A stretch of 64,000 bases of DNA from Rhodanobacter sp. C01 (GTDB taxonomy: Bacteria > Pseudomonadota > Gammaproteobacteria > Xanthomonadales > Rhodanobacteraceae). A program made the position numbers and the translations under genes. Each line of letters begins with the position of its first letter. Positions within the stretch are counted from its first letter, which is position 1. This document shows, in pieces, positions 35,116 through 45,647 of this stretch. The notes under the pieces were generated by a model. That model was not told where the DNA came from. It worked only from the letters and a program-made list of their open reading frames with translations, and did not search any database. The stretch is from assembly GCF_002001045.1 (NCBI RefSeq), contig NZ_MUNR01000010.1:124001-188000 (forward strand), read 5' to 3'.

Positions 35116-36138
35116 ATGAGCAGCAACGACACATCCAACACCCTCGCCCACGCCCGTATCGCCGTGCTCGGCTATGGCAGCCAGGGTCGCGCGCATGCGC
35201 TGAACCTGCGCGACTCCGGCCTCGACGTGGTGGTCGGCCTGCGTCCCGGCGGCGCCACCTGGAAGAAGGCCGAGGCCGACGGCTTCGCCGTGGTCGAACC
35301 CGCCCACGCGGTGCGTGGTGCCGATCTGGTCGCCGTGCTGACGCCGGACATGGTGCAGCCCGCGCTGTACAAGGATGCAATCGAGCCAAACATCAAGCCC
35401 GGTGCCGCGCTGCTGTTCGCGCATGGCTTCAACATCCACTTCGGCCAGATCAAGCCGCGCGAGGACATCGACGTGATCCTGGTGGCACCGAAAGGCCCCG
35501 GCGCGCTTGTGCGCACCGAGTACGAGCGTGGCCGTGGCGTGCCGTGCATCTGGGCGGTGTACCAGGACGTCAGCGGCCATGCCGAGGCGAAAACCAAGGG
35601 TTATGCGGACGGCATCGGCGGCGGCCGCGCCATGCTGATCAAGACCGATTTCAAGGAAGAAACCGAGACCGACCTGTTCGGCGAACAGGCCGTGCTGTGC
35701 GGCGGCGCCAGCGAGCTGGTGATCAAGGGCTTCGAGACCCTGGTGGAAGCCGGCTACCAGCCGGAGATCGCCTACTACGAGGTGATGCACGAGCTGAAGC
35801 TGATCGTCGACCTGTTCTACGAGGGCGGCATCACCCGCATGCTGGAGTTCATCTCCGAGACTGCGCAGTACGGCGACTACGTCAGCGGTCCGCGCATCGT
35901 CGATGCCGCCACCAAGCAGCGCATGAAGACCGTACTCACCGAGATCCAGGACGGCACCTTCGCGCGCAACTGGACCGCCGAGTACAAGGCCGGCCTGCCG
36001 AACTACAAGAAGTTCAAGCAGGCCGATCTCGACCATCCGATCGAGCAGGTCGGCGCGAAGTTGCGCGCGCGCATGCCATGGCTGCAGCAGCCATCCGCTG
36101 CCAAGGCCGAGGTCGCACCGCTGAAGAAGGTCGGCTGA
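35116..36138 (+). CDS. ilvC: Ketol-acid reductoisomerase (class I)
   Basis: A 340-residue class I KARI, the second common step to valine and isoleucine. The NADP-binding motif is [15 protein letters not shown] (about 16-30); the metal-binding region includes [12 protein letters not shown] (about 192-203) and [13 protein letters not shown] (about 233-245). The ATG at 35116 has AAGGAG seven bases upstream. The C-terminus carries a short Ala/Lys-rich tail ([14 protein letters not shown]), as is common. A 12-bp hairpin follows the stop. Confidence 0.96.
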   Translation: MSSNDTSNTLAHARIAVLGYGSQGRAHALNLRDSGLDVVVGLRPGGATWKKAEADGFAVVEPAHAVRGADLVAVLTPDMVQPALYKDAIEPNIKPGAALLFAHGFNIHFGQIKPREDIDVILVAPKGPGALVRTEYERGRGVPCIWAVYQDVSGHAEAKTKGYADGIGGGRAMLIKTDFKEETETDLFGEQAVLCGGASELVIKGFETLVEAGYQPEIAYYEVMHELKLIVDLFYEGGITRMLEFISETAQYGDYVSGPRIVDAATKQRMKTVLTEIQDGTFARNWTAEYKAGLPNYKKFKQADLDHPIEQVGAKLRARMPWLQQPSAAKAEVAPLKKVG

Positions 36139-36149
36139 CGGCCGGCAAC

Positions 36150-36179
36150 AGACTTCCTGCCCGTTGCGGCGGGAAGTCT
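36150..36179 (+). terminator. Hairpin after ilvC
   Basis: AGACTTCCTGCC pairs with GGCGGGAAGTCT (one G-U) around loop CGTTGC, starting 11 bases after the ilvC stop. No U-run follows, so partial termination or 3'-end protection of the ilvC transcript is more likely than full termination. Confidence 0.45.
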
Positions 36180-36209
36180 TCACCATCCATTGAATTGAGG
36201 AGATCCACC

Positions 36210-36551
36210 GTGAAACGTTTCCATATCGCCCTGGCCGTCGCCGACCTGAAGGCCTCGATCGCCGACTACAGCACCCGGCTCGGCCAGCCACCGCAAGCGG
36301 TGGTCGAGGACACGTACGCGATGTGGCGCACCGACTTGCTCAACTTCTCGATCAACCAGCAGCCCGAACGTGCCGGTCAGCTGCGTCATGTCGGTTTTGA
36401 GGACGACGAAGCCCACGGGTTCACCAGCGATGCCGACATCAACGGCATCGCCTGGGAGAACTTCTCGTCGTTCGCGCAGGACCTGCGCATCGTGTCGACC
36501 TATGGCGTGCCGACGCGGCCGGCCACCGAAGACGAATTGATCCGCAACTAG
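36210..36551 (+). CDS. VOC-superfamily (glyoxalase/CadI-like) small protein
   Basis: A 113-residue protein starting at GTG 36210, with GAGGAGAT seven bases upstream. Its opening RFHIALAVADLKASIADYST is the first beta-alpha-beta unit of the vicinal-oxygen-chelate fold and resembles the N-terminus of CadI/ArsI-type dioxygenase-like proteins, but it is shorter and has no cysteine pair. Candidate metal ligands are His at about 4 and His at about 63 (QLRHVGFEDDEA). It lies between ilvC and ilvG, spaced 71 and 96 bases. The function is unknown; a role linked to acetolactate or keto-acid chemistry is speculation. Confidence 0.75.
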   Translation: MKRFHIALAVADLKASIADYSTRLGQPPQAVVEDTYAMWRTDLLNFSINQQPERAGQLRHVGFEDDEAHGFTSDADINGIAWENFSSFAQDLRIVSTYGVPTRPATEDELIRN

Positions 36552-36647
36552 GCGCCTCCGGCGCCGGCCTGGCACGACTCCACGCCAGGACCGTCATCCG
36601 CATCTCCGTCAAGCCGCCGGCGCGTCCGGCGAATCCGGGAACCCATT

Positions 36648-38516
36648 GTGACCACGCCATTGCTGACCGCCGACAACGCACCTCCGATCACTGCCAGCCA
36701 GCATCCACTAGCCGGCCAGCCGATGAGCGGTGCCGACGTGATCGTGCAGGTATTCGCCGACGAAGGCGTCGAGGTGATGTTCGGCTATTCCGGTGGCGCG
36801 ATCCTGCCGGTGTACGACGCCGTATTCCGCTACAACACCTTGCATCCGCGCGATGACGGCAGTGAACCGATGCCGCTGATCGTGCCCGCCAACGAGCAGG
36901 GTGCGGGCTTCATGGCCGCCGGCTACGCGCGCGCCTCCGGCAAGGTCGGTGTGGCGGTGGTCACCTCCGGCCCCGGCGCCACCAACATCGTTACGCCGGT
37001 GCGCGATTCGACGGCCGACTCGATCCCGCTGGTGGTGATCTGCGGCCAGGTGAGCACGGCGGCGATCGGCAGCGACGCGTTCCAGGAAGCGCCAATCAGC
37101 AACATCATGGGTGCCTGCGCCAAGCATGTGTTCCTGGTCACCGATGCGACGCAACTGGAAGCCACGCTGCGTACCGCGTTCACCCTAGCCCGCAGCGGCC
37201 GGCCCGGGCCGGTGGTCGTGGATGTGCCGAAAGACGTGCAAAACACCGCACTGAAGTTTCGTGGCAGCGGCGAGCTGGCACTGGCCGGCTATCGCGCACG
37301 TCTGCAGGCGGTGGAACAGTCGGCACTGAGCGATGCCGATTGCGCCACCTTCTTCACCGCATTGATGCAGGCAAAGCGTCCACTGATCTACGCCGGTGGT
37401 GGCGTGATCGCAGCCAGCGCAGCCACGGCATTGCGCGCGTTCGTCGAGGCGTTCGGCTTGCCGGTCACCACCACCCTGATGGGCTTGGGCGGGTTCGATA
37501 CCACCGATCCACTGGCGCTGCACATGCTCGGCATGCACGGCACCGCGTATGCGAATTACGCGGTGGAGGATTGCGACTTCGTACTGGCGCTGGGCGCGCG
37601 CTTCGACGATCGTGTAGCCGGCGTGCCGGACAAGTTCGCACCGCGCGCGAAGTTCATCGCACAGATCGACATCGACCCGGCGGAGATCGGCAAGGTAAAA
37701 TCGGTGCAGTGGCATCACGTCGGACCATTGGTACGCGCACTGGAGCGTCTGACTGCCTATGGCCACGCGCATGGGCTGCAACCGTCGCTCGACGCCTGGC
37801 ATGCGCAGGTGGCCGAGTTGAAGCGCGTGCACGCGATGAACTACGACCGTGCCAGCACACTGGTGCAGCCCTATGCCGTGCTGGAAGCGATCAACCGGCA
37901 CACGCAGGGTCGCGCCATCATCAGCACCGGCGTCGGCCAGCACCAGATGTGGGCAGCGCAGTACTTCGACTTCCGCGCCCCGCGGCACTGGCTTACCTCC
38001 GGCTCGATGGGCACGATGGGTTTCGGCCTGCCGGCGGCGGTCGGCGCGCAGTTCGCGCATCGCGACAAGCTGGTCATCGACATCGACGGCGACGCCAGCA
38101 TCCGCATGAACCTCGGCGAGCTGGAAACCGTCACCACCTACAACCTGCCGGTCAAGGTGGTGGTGCTCAACAACGTCGGCGACGGCATGGTGCGGCAGTG
38201 GCAGAAGCTGTACTTCAAGGGTCGCTTCGCCGCCTCCGACAAAAGCCTGCACAAGAAGGACTTCGTACTCGCCGCGCAGGCCGACGGCTTCGCCTGGGCG
38301 CAGCGACTGGAACGCACGGAGGAACTGGAAGCGACGATCGCCGCGTTCCTCGCCTTCGATGGACCGGCGTTCCTGGAAGTGATGATCGATCCGGATGCCG
38401 GCGTGTATCCGATGGTCGGCCCCGGCGCCAGCTATGCACAGATGATCACCGGCGATTTCATTGCCTCGCGCAGTGCACCGGTCGTGCGTGAAACCGCAAC
38501 CTCCCACATGTTTTGA
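36648..38516 (+). CDS. ilvG: Acetolactate synthase catalytic subunit
   Basis: A 622-residue ThDP-dependent enzyme. The catalytic Glu is in [18 protein letters not shown] (about 44), the FAD-region signature is near [10 protein letters not shown], and the ThDP motif is [12 protein letters not shown], followed by VVVLNN. It condenses pyruvate with pyruvate or 2-ketobutyrate. The start is GTG at 36648, giving about 25 residues before the usual family start; the ribosome-binding site is weak. The small subunit follows 43 bases downstream, as in ilvGM operons. Confidence 0.95.
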   Translation: MTTPLLTADNAPPITASQHPLAGQPMSGADVIVQVFADEGVEVMFGYSGGAILPVYDAVFRYNTLHPRDDGSEPMPLIVPANEQGAGFMAAGYARASGKVGVAVVTSGPGATNIVTPVRDSTADSIPLVVICGQVSTAAIGSDAFQEAPISNIMGACAKHVFLVTDATQLEATLRTAFTLARSGRPGPVVVDVPKDVQNTALKFRGSGELALAGYRARLQAVEQSALSDADCATFFTALMQAKRPLIYAGGGVIAASAATALRAFVEAFGLPVTTTLMGLGGFDTTDPLALHMLGMHGTAYANYAVEDCDFVLALGARFDDRVAGVPDKFAPRAKFIAQIDIDPAEIGKVKSVQWHHVGPLVRALERLTAYGHAHGLQPSLDAWHAQVAELKRVHAMNYDRASTLVQPYAVLEAINRHTQGRAIISTGVGQHQMWAAQYFDFRAPRHWLTSGSMGTMGFGLPAAVGAQFAHRDKLVIDIDGDASIRMNLGELETVTTYNLPVKVVVLNNVGDGMVRQWQKLYFKGRFAASDKSLHKKDFVLAAQADGFAWAQRLERTEELEATIAAFLAFDGPAFLEVMIDPDAGVYPMVGPGASYAQMITGDFIASRSAPVVRETATSHMF

Positions 38517-38559
38517 AGCTGCCCCGGCGCAGTCCGGAGCATTCGCAGAGAGAGCCGCC

Positions 38560-38808
38560 ATGAACCACACACTGTCCATCCTGTTGCAGAACGAAGCCGG
38601 CGCACTGGTACGCGTCGCCGGACTGTTCGCCGCGCGCGGCTACAACATCGACACACTGACCGTGGCCGCCACGCATGATCCCGCCGTCTCGCGGCTCACG
38701 CTGAGCCTGCAATGCGACGACGCCGGCCTCACCCAGATCCTGCAACAGACACGCAAGCTGGTCGACGTGCTGCAGGTTGCGCATCCGGCGACGGCACTCG
38801 CAGCATGA
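38560..38808 (+). CDS. ilvM: Acetolactate synthase small (ACT-domain) subunit
   Basis: An 82-residue single ACT domain: [21 protein letters not shown] and [14 protein letters not shown] are typical of acetolactate synthase regulatory subunits. Its short length (a single ACT domain, without the IlvH/IlvN C-terminal domain) makes it IlvM-like. It should activate the catalytic subunit, and valine sensitivity cannot be predicted. The ATG at 38560 follows an AGAGAG-rich segment. It overlaps ilvA by four bases. Confidence 0.9.
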   Translation: MNHTLSILLQNEAGALVRVAGLFAARGYNIDTLTVAATHDPAVSRLTLSLQCDDAGLTQILQQTRKLVDVLQVAHPATALAA

Positions 38809-40367
38809 ATGCAGTCGTCGCGCCCGCGGACGATGACGATGCGGTTGCAGGCGACGATCTGCTGGCGCGGATCCGCGCCGCGCGCGTTTACGACGTGGCG
38901 CACGAGTCGGCACTGGAACCGGCGCCACTGCTCAGCGCACGACTCGGCCGGCCGGTGCTGCTCAAACGCGAGGACCAGCAACCGGTGTTCTCGTTCAAGC
39001 TGCGTGGCGCCTACAACCGCATGGTCCAGCTGGAACCGGCACAACGCGCACGTGGCGTGATCGCCGCCTCCGCCGGCAACCATGCGCAAGGCGTCGCGCT
39101 GGCCGCGGCGAAGCTCGGCATCCACGCCACCATCGTGATGCCGGTGACCGCGCCGCAGGTGAAGGTGGACGCGGTGCGTCGATTCGGCGGCGCGATGGTG
39201 GAGATCGTGCTGGCCGGCGACTCCTACAGTGACGCGCAGGCTACCGCCGCGCAATTGCAAAGCGAGCGCGGTGCCACCTTCGTGCATCCGTTCGACGACC
39301 CGGCAGTGATAGCCGGCCAGGGTACCGTGGCACTGGAGATTCTGCGCCAGCATCCGGGCCCGCTGCATGCGGTGTTCGTGCCGGTCGGCGGCGGCGGCCT
39401 GCTGGCCGGCGTGGCGGCATACATCAAGGCCTTGCGGCCGGAAGTGAAAGTCATCGGCGTGCAGGCTGCCGACGCCGATGCGATGTCGCGTTCACTGGAG
39501 GCCGGCACGCGCGTGGCGCTTGATGAAGTCGGCCTGTTCGCCGACGGCACCGCGGTGAAGCAGGTTGGCGCGCTTACTTTCGCGCTATGCCGGCAACATG
39601 TTGATGCCATGCTGCGGGTGGACACCGACGCGATCTGCGCGGCGATCCGCGATATCTACCAGGACACGCGCAGCGTGCCGGAACCGTCCGGCGCGCTGGC
39701 GCTGGCGGGATTGAAGCAGTACGCCGCCGCGCACGCCGGCGCAGGCGTCCTGGTAGCGATCGTCTCCGGCGCCAACATGAATTTCGACCGCCTGCGCTTC
39801 GTCGCCGAACGCGCCGAGGTCGGCGAGCAGCGCGAGGCGGTATTCGCGGTGACGATCCCGGAAGAACGCGGCAGCTTCCGCCGCTTCTGCGCTGCGCTGG
39901 GCCAGCACAACATCACCGAATTCAACTACCGCATCGGCGACACCAGCCAGGCACATATCTTCGTCGGCGTGCAGACCGCCAGCCGCGCCGAGCGCGAGGC
40001 GCTGGCGGCCGCGTTCCGCACGCAGGCCTTCGACATGCTCGACCTCACCGACGACGAGCTGGCCAAGCTGCACCTGCGCCACATGATCGGCGGCCGCTCC
40101 CCGCTGGCACAGCACGAGCGGCTATACCGCTTCGAATTCCCCGAACGCCCCGGCGCGCTCACTCACTTCCTCGGCCAGCTGCATCCCGACTGGAACATCA
40201 GCCTGTTCCATTACCGCAACCATGGCGCCGACTACGGCCGCATCCTGGTCGGCATCCAGGTGCCGCCTGACGAGCGTGCGCTGTTGTCGCCGTTCCTGGC
40301 CACGCTCGGTTATCCGCACTGGGACGAGAGCGATCATCCCGCGTACCGATTGTTGCTGCGTGCCTGA
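38805..40367 (+). CDS. ilvA: Threonine ammonia-lyase, biosynthetic
   Basis: A 520-residue PLP enzyme that deaminates threonine to 2-ketobutyrate for isoleucine synthesis. The PLP lysine is in [14 protein letters not shown] (about 65), the phosphate cup is in ASAGNHAQG and VGGGGLLAG. Two C-terminal ACT-like domains (about 340-420 and 435-515) provide isoleucine/valine allostery, as in E. coli IlvA (514). The ATG at 38805 overlaps the ilvM stop. It links the threonine operon just upstream to branched-chain synthesis. A second, ACT-less dehydratase is encoded at 57855-58817. Confidence 0.95.
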   Translation: MNAVVAPADDDDAVAGDDLLARIRAARVYDVAHESALEPAPLLSARLGRPVLLKREDQQPVFSFKLRGAYNRMVQLEPAQRARGVIAASAGNHAQGVALAAAKLGIHATIVMPVTAPQVKVDAVRRFGGAMVEIVLAGDSYSDAQATAAQLQSERGATFVHPFDDPAVIAGQGTVALEILRQHPGPLHAVFVPVGGGGLLAGVAAYIKALRPEVKVIGVQAADADAMSRSLEAGTRVALDEVGLFADGTAVKQVGALTFALCRQHVDAMLRVDTDAICAAIRDIYQDTRSVPEPSGALALAGLKQYAAAHAGAGVLVAIVSGANMNFDRLRFVAERAEVGEQREAVFAVTIPEERGSFRRFCAALGQHNITEFNYRIGDTSQAHIFVGVQTASRAEREALAAAFRTQAFDMLDLTDDELAKLHLRHMIGGRSPLAQHERLYRFEFPERPGALTHFLGQLHPDWNISLFHYRNHGADYGRILVGIQVPPDERALLSPFLATLGYPHWDESDHPAYRLLLRA

Positions 40368-40419
40368 AGATGCATGGCCCCCGAATCCAGATACCCCACT
40401 CCATACCCCGGAAATAACC

Positions 40420-42294
40420 ATGCCGACCTATCGTTCCAGAACCACCACCCACGGCCGCAACATGGCCGGCGCCCGCAGCCTGTGGCGCGCGACGGGCATG
40501 AAGGACGGGGATTTCGGCAAACCGATCATCGCGGTGGCCAACAGCTTCACGCAGTTCGTGCCGGGCCACGTCCACCTGAAGGATCTCGGTCAGCTGGTAT
40601 GCCGTGAGATCGAAGCGGCCGGTGGCGTCGCGAAAGAGTTCAACACCATCGCGGTCGATGACGGCATCGCCATGGGTCACGGCGGCATGCTGTACTCCCT
40701 GCCTTCGCGCGAACTGATCGCCGACAGCGTGGAGTACATGGCCAATGCGCATTGCGCGGATGCGCTGGTGTGCATCTCCAATTGCGACAAGATCACGCCC
40801 GGCATGCTGATGGCCGCGATGCGGCTCAACATTCCCGCCATCTTCGTCTCCGGCGGCCCGATGGAATCCGGCAAGGCGGTGGTGAAGGGCGTCCAGCGCA
40901 AGTTCGATCTGGTCGACGCCATGGTGGTGGCCGCCGACGACAGCTACAGCGATGCGGAAGTGGCCGCCGTCGAGCGTTCGGCTTGTCCGACCTGCGGCTC
41001 CTGCTCGGGCATGTTCACCGCCAACTCGATGAACTGCCTCACCGAGGCACTCGGACTCGCGCTGCCCGGCAACGGTTCGGTGCTGGCAACCCACGCGGAC
41101 CGCGAGCAGCTGTTCCGCCGTGCCGGTCGCCAGATCGTCGAACTCGCCCAGCGCTGGTACGAGCAGGACGATGCCACCGCCCTACCGCGCGAGATAGCGA
41201 ACCGGGCCTCCTTCGAGAACGCGATGAGCCTGGACATCGCGATGGGTGGATCGACCAACACGGTGCTGCATCTGCTGGCGGCGGCCAGCGAAGGCTGCGT
41301 GGATTTCACGATGGCCGACATCGACCGCCTCTCCCGTCGGGTGCCGTGCCTGTGCAAGGTGGCACCGGCGAAAAGCGATGTGCACATGGAGGACGTCCAT
41401 CGCGCCGGCGGCATCATGGGCATCCTCGGCGAACTCGACCGCGCCGGACTGATCGACACCACGCGTCCCACTGTGCATGCCCCAACGCTTGCCGAAGCCT
41501 TGGCCCACTGGGACATCGTCCGTACCGGCGACGAGGCGGTCCGGACCTTTTACCGCGCGGCCCCGGGCAACGTGCCCACGCAGACGGCCTTCAGCCAGTC
41601 GGCGCGCTGGGAATCCCTGGACGCCGACCGGGAACACGGAGTAATCCGTTCGGCCGAACATCCCTTCAGCAAGGATGGTGGCCTGGCCATCCTGTCCGGC
41701 AACCTCGCCCCGGAAGGCTGCATCGTGAAGACGGCAGGCGTGGATGCGTCGATCCTGACCTTCCACGGCAAGGCCCGGGTCTACGAAAGCCAGGAAGCCG
41801 CGGTTGCCGGAATCCTCGGCAACGAGGTCATCGCGGGCGACGTGGTCGTCATCCGCTATGAGGGGCCCCGCGGTGGCCCCGGCATGCAGGAAATGCTCTA
41901 CCCGACGAGCTATCTCAAGTCCAAGGGCCTTGGCAAAGCCTGCGCGCTGATCACCGACGGCCGTTTCTCGGGCGGCACCTCCGGGCTGTCGATCGGGCAC
42001 GCCTCACCGGAAGCGGCCGAGGGCGGACTGATCGGACTGGTCGAGAACGGCGACCCCATCGCCATCGACATTCCCAACCGCAGCATCCGTCTCGATGTCC
42101 CCGACGAAACGCTTGCCGCCCGCCGCGCCACGATGGAGGCGCGCGGCAACGACGCCTGGAAGCCACTGGGCCGCAAACGCCAGGTTTCGCTTGCCTTGCG
42201 GGCTTACGCCGCCATGGCCACGAACGCTGCGCGCGGTGCGGTGCGCGACCTAGACCGACTCGGCACCGCACATCCCGCCGCAACGGCTACCTGA
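40420..42294 (+). CDS. ilvD: Dihydroxy-acid dehydratase
   Basis: A 624-residue Fe-S dehydratase. The N-terminal [31 protein letters not shown] (Cys about 122) and [16 protein letters not shown] (Cys about 195) are the family signatures, and the C-terminal GRFSGGTSG motif is present. It makes 2-keto acids for Ile and Val. The length fits the E. coli type (616). It is the last gene of the superoperon, and ubiA starts 63 bases later. No terminator is visible in that gap, so read-through into ubiA is possible. Confidence 0.96.
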   Translation: MPTYRSRTTTHGRNMAGARSLWRATGMKDGDFGKPIIAVANSFTQFVPGHVHLKDLGQLVCREIEAAGGVAKEFNTIAVDDGIAMGHGGMLYSLPSRELIADSVEYMANAHCADALVCISNCDKITPGMLMAAMRLNIPAIFVSGGPMESGKAVVKGVQRKFDLVDAMVVAADDSYSDAEVAAVERSACPTCGSCSGMFTANSMNCLTEALGLALPGNGSVLATHADREQLFRRAGRQIVELAQRWYEQDDATALPREIANRASFENAMSLDIAMGGSTNTVLHLLAAASEGCVDFTMADIDRLSRRVPCLCKVAPAKSDVHMEDVHRAGGIMGILGELDRAGLIDTTRPTVHAPTLAEALAHWDIVRTGDEAVRTFYRAAPGNVPTQTAFSQSARWESLDADREHGVIRSAEHPFSKDGGLAILSGNLAPEGCIVKTAGVDASILTFHGKARVYESQEAAVAGILGNEVIAGDVVVIRYEGPRGGPGMQEMLYPTSYLKSKGLGKACALITDGRFSGGTSGLSIGHASPEAAEGGLIGLVENGDPIAIDIPNRSIRLDVPDETLAARRATMEARGNDAWKPLGRKRQVSLALRAYAAMATNAARGAVRDLDRLGTAHPAATAT

Positions 42295-42357
42295 GATGCC
42301 TGTGCTGAAGTGATCCAGCGCGCGAACAGCGCATGGCCGCCACGCTAAACTCGGCGG

Positions 42358-43380
42358 ATGGCCATCCCTCCCCGCAAACGCCAGCGACGCACTAGCGCGC
42401 CCACCACCACCCGGCCACGGCCGGGTGTGGCGAAGCCCGTTGCCAGACCCATCCAACCAGCCGACAGTTCGACGCGCGCCACGCAGGTGCTGAACTGGCT
42501 GCTGCAGAAGCTGCCGGCAAGACAGCGCGAGAAGGCACTGGACTATCTGGTGCTGACCCGGATGGATCGGCCGATCGGCGCACTGCTGCTGCTGTGGCCG
42601 ACCTGGTGGGCGCTGTGGCTGGCAGCCAGCGATTTTCCGCCATGGAAGCCTCTGATCATTTTTACTCTCGGCGTGTTCGCCATGCGCGCCGCCGGCTGCG
42701 CGATCAACGATTTCGCCGACCGCAAGCTGGATCCGCTGGTCGCGCGCACCGCGGCCAGGCCGATCGCCTCGGGCCGAGTCACGCCGCGCGAGGCACTGCT
42801 CGTGTTCGCCGCATTGCTCATATTTGCCTTCGTGCTGGTGCTGTTCACCAACAAGCTGACGATCGAGCTGTCGTTCGCCGGTGCCGCGCTTGCCGCGATC
42901 TACCCGTTCACCAAGCGCTACACCTACATGCCGCAGGTGGTACTCGGCGCCGCCTTCGGCTGGTCGATCCCGATGGCGTTCGCCGCGGTGACGAATGCCG
43001 TGCCGCCAGTAGGCTGGCTGCTGTTCATCGGCAACATCATCTGGTCGGTGGTCTACGACACCGAGTACGCGATGGTCGACCGCGACGATGACCTCAAGGC
43101 CGGCGCCAAGTCCACCGCGATCCTGTTCGGCGACGCCGACCTGCCGATCCTCGGCGTGCTGATGGGCACCTTCGTGCTTGCGATGCTATTCGTCGGCCAA
43201 CGCGCCGCGCTGGGTTGGCCGTACTGGCTCAGCCTTGCCGTCGCCATCGGCTTGTTCGGCTACCAGCTGTGGCTGATCCGCGCTCGCGCCCGCGATGCCT
43301 GCCTCGCCGCATTCCGCCACAACAACTGGTTGGGGCTGGCGGTGTGGGTCGGCATCGTGCTGGCGCTGGCGGTGCGCTGA
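42358..43380 (+). CDS. ubiA: 4-hydroxybenzoate polyprenyltransferase
   Basis: A 340-residue integral membrane prenyltransferase for ubiquinone synthesis. The two Asp-rich, Mg-polyprenyl diphosphate motifs are CAINDFADRKLDP (about 118-130) and VVYDTEYAMVDRDDDL (about 232-247), within about nine membrane helices. Family members are about 290 residues; here a basic Pro/Arg-rich, non-membrane extension of about 50 residues precedes the conserved start (residues 1-55). A later start would need GTG codons inside it. The extension is unusual but the core is intact. Confidence 0.94.
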   Translation: MAIPPRKRQRRTSAPTTTRPRPGVAKPVARPIQPADSSTRATQVLNWLLQKLPARQREKALDYLVLTRMDRPIGALLLLWPTWWALWLAASDFPPWKPLIIFTLGVFAMRAAGCAINDFADRKLDPLVARTAARPIASGRVTPREALLVFAALLIFAFVLVLFTNKLTIELSFAGAALAAIYPFTKRYTYMPQVVLGAAFGWSIPMAFAAVTNAVPPVGWLLFIGNIIWSVVYDTEYAMVDRDDDLKAGAKSTAILFGDADLPILGVLMGTFVLAMLFVGQRAALGWPYWLSLAVAIGLFGYQLWLIRARARDACLAAFRHNNWLGLAVWVGIVLALAVR

Positions 43381-43569
43381 GGGCAAGGAATGATTGAAGC
43401 GGAGTGAGAAACGAGGGAGTGCAGTAGAGGCAGAAACTTGGCAATGCGATAACAGCTACGGGCATCTCCCGCCTTTTCCACTCATCCTGCAGCGCCCATG
43501 GCAGCTTGCAATGCCTTTTGGGGGAAACTCGTCCATCATCGTTGCATCCACTTGCCGAATTTCCTTCTG

Positions 43570-45630
43570 ATGACATCCAGCGACCCCGACCGCCCGCTCA
43601 TTCCCCGTGCTTTATGGCTGGCGATGGTTGCCATCTTTATCTTCCTGATATTCCGCAACAGCGGGCTCGGTCCTTCCGTGCTGGGCGACGAGTGGAGCTA
43701 CAGCCTCTACAGCCGACTGCTGCCGTTGTCACAGGCACAGGTACCCTCGTTTTTGTACTTCTTGATCTATCGCAGCAGCAACGTGTGCAGCCCCGACTTC
43801 ATGGGTTGCGTAGGCGTGCTCAATGCGGGCTTCTTCGTGGCAGCGGCGCCATTCATCTTCATGCTGGCGCAGCGGTACATGCAGACCGGGCTGGCGCTCC
43901 TGCTGACGTTGGCCAGCCTGCTGGGACCGGTGTCTACGTACACCGCATTTTTCATGCCCGAGGCCATGTACTTCTTCCTGTTCTGGGTATTTGCATGGCT
44001 GGTGCTGGTGCTCGCACCGCTGGCATCGGTGCGCAACGGCCTGAGTATCGGCGCGTTGCTTGGCCTTATGTGTCTGGTGAAGCTGCATGCACTGTTCCTG
44101 CTGGGTGGCTACGGCGTCTATCTGCTGGTAACCGGCATGCTGACCCGCGGCCCGTCGCGGCTCCGCAGCACACTACAAGGCTTTGTCGCCGCACTGTTGG
44201 CGTTCCTGGTGATCCGGCTGGGCCTGGGTTACCTGATCGCCGGACATCAGGGCCTGGACCTGCTGGGCGGCTTCTATGCTGCACAGGCCAACAGCAGTTT
44301 CCGTCATCCAGACCTCGACTCGCTATTGCATTACGGCGCGCGATCGCTGTTCGGCCACGGCTTGGCGCTGGTCGTGTTGTACGCGGTACCGTTGGCGTGT
44401 CTATTCCAGTTGCGACATATTCCCGTCGATGACGATACCCCGTCGGGCGACCGGCAACGATTGATGGTTTTCAGCATAGCCATCCTCTTTGCGCTGGTGG
44501 CAGTGACGGTGTATTTCACCGCAAACGTTCCAGACGGGAATCCGCTGGAAGCACTGCGCCGCCTGCACATGCGCTATTACGATTTCGCATTGCCACTGCT
44601 CTACCTGGTCGCTGGCTCGTGCATCCATGACCATACACAGCCCACCCGCGGCCACATGCTCAGGCACGTCGCCGCCGTACTGGTCGTGGGTGCCCTGTCT
44701 GTACTGGCCACGTGGTACCACTTCCGTGGCTTCGCCCCCAACCGCATCGATGCACCGGAGCTTTACGGGGCCGTAGTCGATCCGCACTTCTTCCATGTGA
44801 TCAGCGCGCTCGGGCTTGGCATACTGGCGATCTGGGCCATCAGCCGGCGGTTGGGCACGACTCTGTACGCATGGATCTTCGTACCGGTGTTTGCCTTGGG
44901 CGCATCGCATCTGGTTGCCCTCGAAGCGGCGCAGCGAAAAATCCCTGACACCTACGACACGGCGGCACGTACGGTGCGGGCCTTGCTTGCGTCGCAGCGT
45001 TCGGGAGTAGTGATCGTTGGCGATGACATCTTCAAGCTGGTGCAGGCGCAGTTCCAACTTGACTCGGCTGACTCCAGAGTCGTGATGCTGCAGCCCGGCC
45101 AGCCCGTCGACGCGAACAGGCTCCCCGGAGGCAGCAGATGGGCACTGGTGATTGGAGTGCATCCGATGCAAGCCGCGTCCCTGTCGACACAGAACTTTGG
45201 CGGCTTCGCGCTGTATCGACTGCAAGCGCCATTCCATATCGATTTCAGCGGCAACAGCCCCGACCTGGGAGCGGTGCAGGGGCTTTCCGGCATCGAAGGT
45301 TTTGGCCGCTGGTCCGACGCCGACGAAGTGGTACTGGATTTCACCCAGTCGTTGCCGGCTTCGGCCAGCCTGCATCTGGTCGCCTCCGCCTATGGTCCCA
45401 ACGCCGGCAAACCATTCACCATGACGCTCGGCGATGAGACGCAGACCTTCACCCTCACCGAACAGCAGCAGTCCATACGTCTGCGGTTCCACAATCCGCC
45501 CGGCCTTGACCATGTTCGCATTGCGGTGCCTGCCGCCATCTCGCCGCGGACGCTGGGCAAGAGCAGTGACGACCGGCGACTTGGCATCGCCTTGATCAGC
45601 CTGGACGTCGAGACGGCAGCCAGCAGGTGA
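43570..45630 (+). CDS. Large integral-membrane glycosyltransferase-like protein
   Basis: A 686-residue protein with about 11 transmembrane helices (residues 15-460) and a C-terminal soluble beta-rich region (about 470-686), probably periplasmic. The early LGDEWSYSLYSRL carries the acidic Asp-Glu just after the first helix, where GT-C enzymes have their first catalytic Asp/Glu. It is likely a polyprenyl-phosphate-sugar-dependent transferase of the Gtr/GT39-like group. It converges with a GtrB/GtrA pair (17 bases between stops), fitting the three-gene gtr logic. The ATG at 43570 is preferred; an in-frame ATG at 43498 would add 24 residues. The 190 bases before it show no clear gene. Confidence 0.7.
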   Translation: MTSSDPDRPLIPRALWLAMVAIFIFLIFRNSGLGPSVLGDEWSYSLYSRLLPLSQAQVPSFLYFLIYRSSNVCSPDFMGCVGVLNAGFFVAAAPFIFMLAQRYMQTGLALLLTLASLLGPVSTYTAFFMPEAMYFFLFWVFAWLVLVLAPLASVRNGLSIGALLGLMCLVKLHALFLLGGYGVYLLVTGMLTRGPSRLRSTLQGFVAALLAFLVIRLGLGYLIAGHQGLDLLGGFYAAQANSSFRHPDLDSLLHYGARSLFGHGLALVVLYAVPLACLFQLRHIPVDDDTPSGDRQRLMVFSIAILFALVAVTVYFTANVPDGNPLEALRRLHMRYYDFALPLLYLVAGSCIHDHTQPTRGHMLRHVAAVLVVGALSVLATWYHFRGFAPNRIDAPELYGAVVDPHFFHVISALGLGILAIWAISRRLGTTLYAWIFVPVFALGASHLVALEAAQRKIPDTYDTAARTVRALLASQRSGVVIVGDDIFKLVQAQFQLDSADSRVVMLQPGQPVDANRLPGGSRWALVIGVHPMQAASLSTQNFGGFALYRLQAPFHIDFSGNSPDLGAVQGLSGIEGFGRWSDADEVVLDFTQSLPASASLHLVASAYGPNAGKPFTMTLGDETQTFTLTEQQQSIRLRFHNPPGLDHVRIAVPAAISPRTLGKSSDDRRLGIALISLDVETAASR

Positions 45631-45647
45631 TGGCGACCACGCACGGA

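Noticed and set aside
34814-35119. An open frame between leuB and ilvC as a leader peptide or small gene
   Set aside because: It has no run of Leu/Val/Ile codons and its composition (Arg/Pro/Ser-rich) is that of non-coding GC-rich DNA.
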